Program-made: the position numbers and the translations under genes
Notes under the pieces: model-generated
What the model was told of the DNA's origin: nothing
What the model saw: the letters and a program-made list of their open reading frames with translations, nothing else
The model's database searches: none
Shown: one piece after another, positions 6,698 to 9,689 of the stretch
How the letters are laid out: every line of letters begins with the position of its first letter
How positions within the stretch are numbered: position 1 is the first letter of the stretch
Assembly (NCBI GenBank): GCA_005879065.1
Contig: VBLU01000074.1
Coordinates: forward strand, 1 to 9,689
Reading direction: 5' to 3'
Origin: Methanobacteriota archaeon
GTDB lineage: Archaea > Thermoplasmatota > Thermoplasmata > RBG-16-68-12
DNA: 9,689 nt

Positions 6698-6976
6698 ATG
6701 GGGAACCAACCGAAGAACAAGATGTCACGAAGAAACTTCCTGCGAAATGCAGCGATGGGCGCCGCAACGGTCGGTGCCCTTGCCGCTGCTCCGAGCGTTC
6801 TGGGCCTGACTGAGAACGTCGGTGCCGACACCTCGTTCGGCGATGGGGGAGTGCCTCTGATGGCCTACGTCAAGGACGCATCGACCGGGACCGTTGTGGT
6901 GATGTGGGGCACGAAGGAGATTGTCACGAAAGATACGAGCCTCGCGTCTCGGCTTCTCTTGTACACACGCGGGTGA
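6698..6976 (+). CDS. Small twin-arginine (Tat) signal protein
   Basis: A 92-residue protein with a clear Tat signal: basic N-region MGNQPKNKM, the twin-arginine motif SRRNFL (10-15), then a hydrophobic stretch (AAMGAATVGALAAAPSVLGL). The mature part is about 48 residues, VPLMAYVKDASTGTVVVMWG (52-71) then GTKEIVTKDTSLASRLL. It resembles small archaeal and actinobacterial Tat proteins with a GTREVxVxDxxLVxRLL-like C-terminus; I recall this from memory and cannot verify it. Function is unknown. ATG 6698 is chosen because GAAGGGG (6683-6689) sits eight bases upstream and the Tat signal is then N-terminal; the frame is open further back. The gene ends six bases before the DUF4331 gene and lies in its frame. 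It may be exported folded, possibly carrying a partner. Confidence 0.8.
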   Translation: MGNQPKNKMSRRNFLRNAAMGAATVGALAAAPSVLGLTENVGADTSFGDGGVPLMAYVKDASTGTVVVMWGTKEIVTKDTSLASRLLLYTRG

Positions 6977-6982
6977 TCTCCA

Positions 6983-8401
6983 ATGTCATCCCACCGCGAA
7001 GCGCCGGCGATCTCGAAGGATCCGGTCGCGGACAACACGGACCTCTACGCGTTCGTCGATCCCGCCGATCCGTCGAAGGTCACGCTCCTCGCGAACTTCA
7101 TCCCGCTGGAGGAACCCGCAGGCGGTCCGAACTTCTTCCAATTCGGCGATGAGGTCCTCTATGAAATCCTGATCGACAACGACGGAGACGGCGAAGAGGA
7201 CGTCGTGTACCAATTCCGTTTCAAGACGGTCGTGCAAAATCCCGGCACTTTCCTGTACAACACGGGGCCTATCTCTTCCCTTACGGACCCGAATTGGAAC
7301 GTGCGCCAGTCGTACACGGTCAACCGGATCCAAGGCGACCGGGATGAAGGCGATCGCAAGGTCCTCGGGTCGGACCTGCCGACTCCCCCGGTTCGGATTG
7401 GACCGCGGTCCACGCCGGACTACGCATCCTTGGCGAGTGCCGCGGTGCAGGATCTCGGGAATGGTGTGAAGACGTTCGCGGGGCAGCGGGGCGAAGGGTT
7501 CTACGTCGACTTGGGCTCCATCTTCGACCTGGGGGCCTTGCGTCCGTTCCAGAACCTACATCTAATTCCGACCCCGGCTGCCCCCGGCGTGAACGGCACG
7601 AAAGGCTTCAATGTCCACACGATCGCGATCCAGGTCCCGAAGACGGACCTGACGAAGGGCGGGTTCAATCCCACGGACCCCGGCGATCCTCGCTCCGTGA
7701 TCGGCGTGTGGTCCGCCGCGAGGCGACGGAAGGGGCTGGTCCGGGAGAAGCACGGTCGAACCGTGGAGACGGGTCCCTGGGTCCAAGTCTCCCGTCTCGG
7801 CGAGCCTCTTATCAACGAAGTGGTCATCGAACGGGGCGAGAAGGATCGATGGAACAGCACGCCGCCGGAGGGCGATGTGCGGTTCCGCGATGACTATGCC
7901 CATCCCCAGCTCCAAGCTCTCCTGCCGATCCTGTATCCGGGCGTCTTCCCCAACCTGGCGGCCCTCTCGGCATCCGGCGCGTCTCGCGACGATCTGATCG
8001 CGATCCTTCTGACGGGGATCCCGCCCGGCATCATTCCGGGGTTCCAGAACTCGAACGGACCCACCCTCGCTGACGAACTGAGACTCAACCTGGCCTTCGC
8101 GCCGAGCTATGACGCCACGGACTCCGGGATCAACCCGCCCGGCGACAGCGCGAAGCGATTCGGACTCCTCGGCGGCGACCTCGACGGCTTCCCGAATGGA
8201 CGTCGCGTATTCGATAACGTCACAGCGGTCGAACTCCGAGCCATCGCCGGGGTGACATATCCCCTGATCGACAAGAACTTCACGCCGGACGGCGCCGCGG
8301 GCCTCTTGATGGACGGCACGAAGGAAGACCTGCCGTTTCTACCGACCTTCCCGTATCTGGCCGTGCCGTACGAGGGATACGAACACAAGCACGACTCGTG
8401 A
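6983..8401 (+). CDS. DUF4331 family protein without its own signal peptide
   Basis: A 472-residue DUF4331 protein, a family of unknown biochemical function. Recognised features: the N-terminus SSHREAPAISKDPVADNTDLYAF, NFIPLEEPAGGPNFFQFGD (38-56), the acidic loop DNDGDGEED (65-73) that looks like a DxDxDG calcium-binding loop, GPRSTPDY (140-147), AGQRGEGFYVDLGSIFDL (166-183), WVQVSRLGEPLINEVV, GGDLDGFPNGRR, and the C-terminal FPYLAVPYEGYEHKH. It begins at the first conserved residues with no signal peptide. The Shine-Dalgarno GGTGAT (6972-6977) overlaps the stop of the Tat gene, so the two are translationally coupled. Possible roles are an extracellular or surface protein exported with the Tat partner, or a cytoplasmic protein. 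The family call is confident; the role is not. Confidence 0.9.
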   Translation: MSSHREAPAISKDPVADNTDLYAFVDPADPSKVTLLANFIPLEEPAGGPNFFQFGDEVLYEILIDNDGDGEEDVVYQFRFKTVVQNPGTFLYNTGPISSLTDPNWNVRQSYTVNRIQGDRDEGDRKVLGSDLPTPPVRIGPRSTPDYASLASAAVQDLGNGVKTFAGQRGEGFYVDLGSIFDLGALRPFQNLHLIPTPAAPGVNGTKGFNVHTIAIQVPKTDLTKGGFNPTDPGDPRSVIGVWSAARRRKGLVREKHGRTVETGPWVQVSRLGEPLINEVVIERGEKDRWNSTPPEGDVRFRDDYAHPQLQALLPILYPGVFPNLAALSASGASRDDLIAILLTGIPPGIIPGFQNSNGPTLADELRLNLAFAPSYDATDSGINPPGDSAKRFGLLGGDLDGFPNGRRVFDNVTAVELRAIAGVTYPLIDKNFTPDGAAGLLMDGTKEDLPFLPTFPYLAVPYEGYEHKHDS

Positions 8402-8423
8402 CCTTCGACGGCCCGGTGAGCGG

Positions 8424-8462
8424 ACGGCGTCAGGCCGTGTCCTTTTCCTTCCTTTTTCCTCT
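8424..8462 (+). terminator. Hairpin plus T-tract terminator after the DUF4331 gene
   Basis: ACGGC-GTCAG-GCCGT (8424-8438) is a perfect five-pair stem with a GTCAG loop, followed by a T-rich tract (8440-8462). It matches the element at 5263-5309 with only T/C changes across the stem, loop and first part of the tract. Confidence 0.75.
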
Positions 8463-8542
8463 CAATCGAGGCTCTCTTCGAAGTCGTCGTCCCCGCTCGA
8501 CGTGTTCCGTTTTTTGAGAACGATTCCCGATTTGGGCAAAGC

Positions 8543-8550
8543 GTTAATGA
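8543..8550 (+). promoter_or_regulatory. Candidate TATA box of the CHRD-protein gene
   Basis: GTTAATGA is the AT-rich patch before the CHRD gene and shares GTTAAT with the regulator's box at 5417-5422. Transcription would start near 8574, leaving a leader of about 11 bases that begins with the AGGAGGGG ribosome-binding site. A terminator upstream and this box indicate a separate transcript from DUF4331. Confidence 0.4.
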
Positions 8551-8584
8551 GTCGGTGTTGCGGTCCGCCTTTCAGGAGGGGAAC

Positions 8585-9136
8585 ATGCGGGCACTCCGAA
8601 TCGCAGCGGCAATTTGCGTGGCGGCGGCACTTCTCAGTCTTTCCCTGGCGGTCGTCTCCGCACACCGGGACGGCGACCAACAGGACGACAACCAGGATAC
8701 GGTCTGGGTGGCGATCATGCGCGGGGCTTCCGAGACGCCACCGAGGGACACGCCAGCGCGGGGCGTCGCGTTGTTCCACCCGAACGACGGGAGCGTCGAC
8801 TACATCATCATCGTGGCGAGGATCTCGAACGTCTTCGCGGCGCACATCCACTGCGGAGCTCCGGGCGTGGCGGGGCCGGTGGGCGTGACCTTGTTCATGG
8901 GGACGCCGGGCAGTGGACCGGTGCACGGCGTGCTGGTCCGGAGTTCGTTCTCCGCGCCGGACCCAGGGAACGCGTGCGGCTGGACGACTGTGGCGGACGT
9001 CGCGGCGGCGGTGGCGAGCGGCAACGCCTATGTGAACGTGCACACGAACGACGGGGTCGCCCCTCCGAACACGGGACCCGGCGACTTCCCTGGCGGGGAA
9101 ATCCGGGGAGCTCTCTTCGTCGCGGGCGATGACTGA
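8585..9136 (+). CDS. Secreted CHRD-domain protein
   Basis: A 183-residue exported protein with a CHRD domain (first described in chordin). The N-terminus is a Sec signal peptide: basic MRALR, hydrophobic core to residue 24, and a likely cleavage after VSA at 26. The mature start is HRDGDQQDDNQD, strongly acidic. The domain spans about 36-180 with IMRGASETPP, the paired pattern AHIHCGAPGVAGPVGVTLF (71-89), and NAYVNVHTND with PGGEIRGAL near the end. Cysteines in HIHCG and NACGW could form a disulfide, as expected outside the cell. CHRD proteins are usually beta-sandwich extracellular proteins with no known catalytic activity. ATG 8585 is supported by AGGAGGGG at 8574-8581; an in-frame earlier start at 8555 would add ten residues before the signal peptide. 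It follows the DUF4331 gene by 183 bases and has its own promoter. Confidence 0.9.
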   Translation: MRALRIAAAICVAAALLSLSLAVVSAHRDGDQQDDNQDTVWVAIMRGASETPPRDTPARGVALFHPNDGSVDYIIIVARISNVFAAHIHCGAPGVAGPVGVTLFMGTPGSGPVHGVLVRSSFSAPDPGNACGWTTVADVAAAVASGNAYVNVHTNDGVAPPNTGPGDFPGGEIRGALFVAGDD

Positions 9137-9161
9137 TCGCTCCGTCTCCGGGTGAGAGCGA
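9137..9161 (+). other. Short inverted repeat after the CHRD gene
   Basis: TCGCTC (9137-9142) and GAGCGA (9156-9161) can pair directly after the CHRD stop codon. No T-tract follows on either strand, so terminator function is doubtful. The gap to the convergent oxidoreductase gene (to 9246) shows nothing else I can name. Confidence 0.25.
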
Positions 9162-9246
9162 CTCTACCACGTCTACTCCCGGTTCCGATCGATCCGTTTC
9201 CGCCAACTTTGCCCCTAGAGCGACAGTCCTTTCCCGATGATGGCCT

Positions 9247-9689
9247 CTACGACGCGGGAGTCTCGATGGCCCCGCAGATCCTTTCGAAGTCCCATGACCC
9301 TGCACTTTTGGCCGCTTTCGGTTTCAGGTGGTCGAGATGGCCCGCGCGGGCCAGGCGCTGCACAATCCACGCGGCATATGCGGGCGCACCCGTCGCCCCC
9401 GGTGAATTGTAGTTCGTGATATGATACGAACGCGGCCCTGGCAACTCAATCGCCTCCTTCACGAAGTCCCCGCCACGGTCGACGACGCTCGCTCGGACCC
9501 CCGCGGTCCCGGGTCGGACCAGGTACTTCACGCGGAGCGCCGGGAGGAATTCCTGGGCCCGCTTCGCCATGACGCCCTTCGAGACCGAGGATGCCCACTC
9601 CTCCGCCGCCAGGGTGATGAAGTCGGGGTTCACGAGGAGCCTCAGTTTGTTCCGCAAAGGGGACCCGAGGAGTTTCGTCGCGAGTTCCT
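9247..9689 (-). CDS. FAD-dependent oxidoreductase C-terminal part, L-2-hydroxyglutarate oxidase-like (5' partial)
   Basis: The frame is open to the right edge, so only the C-terminal 147 residues or so are present. The apparent TTG at 9657 is internal; ELATKLLGSP precedes it. The segment LVNPDFITLAAEEWASSVSK, followed by LPALRVKYLVRPGTAGVRAS and VVDRGGDFV, then HITNYNSPGATGAPAYAAWI, matches my memory of the C-terminus of L-2-hydroxyglutarate oxidase/dehydrogenase (LhgO), where RxGxAGVRAQ and NAPSPAATASLAIG hold the flavin. It would oxidise a 2-hydroxy acid to a 2-oxo acid using FAD. The residues after DHLKPKAAKSAG are not typical of the family. It converges on the CHRD gene and has no obvious link to it. 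Membership of the FAD oxidoreductase (DAO) superfamily is fairly sure; the substrate is less so. Confidence 0.7.
   Translation of the reverse strand, partial: ELATKLLGSPLRNKLRLLVNPDFITLAAEEWASSVSKGVMAKRAQEFLPALRVKYLVRPGTAGVRASVVDRGGDFVKEAIELPGPRSYHITNYNSPGATGAPAYAAWIVQRLARAGHLDHLKPKAAKSAGSWDFERICGAIETPAS

Noticed and set aside
6698..8401. A single Tat-DUF4331 gene broken by a nonsense mutation
   Set aside because: The upstream part looks like a complete small protein of its own, and the DUF4331 gene has its own Shine-Dalgarno and start at the family's usual first residues. Kept only as an alternative in the findings.
1..9689. CRISPR arrays, insertion sequences, rRNA or tRNA genes, phage attachment sites
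   Set aside because: I saw no direct repeat arrays, transposase motifs, terminal inverted repeats or RNA-gene structures in the window.

Overview
The window looks like a piece of a GC-rich archaeal chromosome. The best evidence is a TrmB-type transcriptional regulator, TATA-like boxes sitting about 24-31 bases before leaderless start codons, Shine-Dalgarno sites matching the archaeal 16S tail (GGAGGTGA, GGTGAT), and T-rich terminators. An uncultured soil or sediment Thermoplasmatota-like archaeon would fit, but that placement is inference; no rRNA or other marker gene is present.

Left half (1-4672), sugar and glycan metabolism. A co-directional cluster runs 1-2325: the end of an APH-fold small-molecule kinase, a GT-B-like glycosyltransferase (ATGA overlap), and a YdjC/ChbG-type carbohydrate deacetylase (4-base gap). 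An extended-SDR NAD-dependent sugar-nucleotide epimerase/dehydratase lies convergent to it on the minus strand (2369-3349). Diverging from the epimerase across a 273-base promoter region is a GalU-type sugar-1-phosphate nucleotidyltransferase with an unusual 60-residue disordered tail. Together they suggest activation of a sugar (nucleotidyltransferase), remodelling of the nucleotide sugar (epimerase), transfer (glycosyltransferase) and trimming (deacetylase), most likely for a surface glycan or glycolipid. The product is unknown.

Middle (4673-6261). A small membrane protein with four predicted hydrophobic segments is closed by a hairpin-plus-T-tract terminator. It is followed by a leaderless TrmB-family regulator.

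Right half (6262-9689). A 436-base non-coding stretch holds a perfect inverted repeat (TGTAAC-N7-GTTACA) that closely resembles a site over the regulator's own promoter. Then come a 92-residue Tat-signal protein and, six bases on and in the same frame, a 472-residue DUF4331 protein without its own signal peptide. A second copy of the hairpin-plus-T-tract terminator ends this unit. A secreted CHRD-domain protein follows with its own promoter and Shine-Dalgarno. The window ends in the C-terminal part of a minus-strand FAD-dependent oxidoreductase resembling L-2-hydroxyglutarate oxidase.

The most interesting unit is the TrmB regulator with the Tat protein, DUF4331 and CHRD genes. It looks like a regulated extracytoplasmic module of unknown function, with a candidate operator and a possible piggy-back export arrangement.
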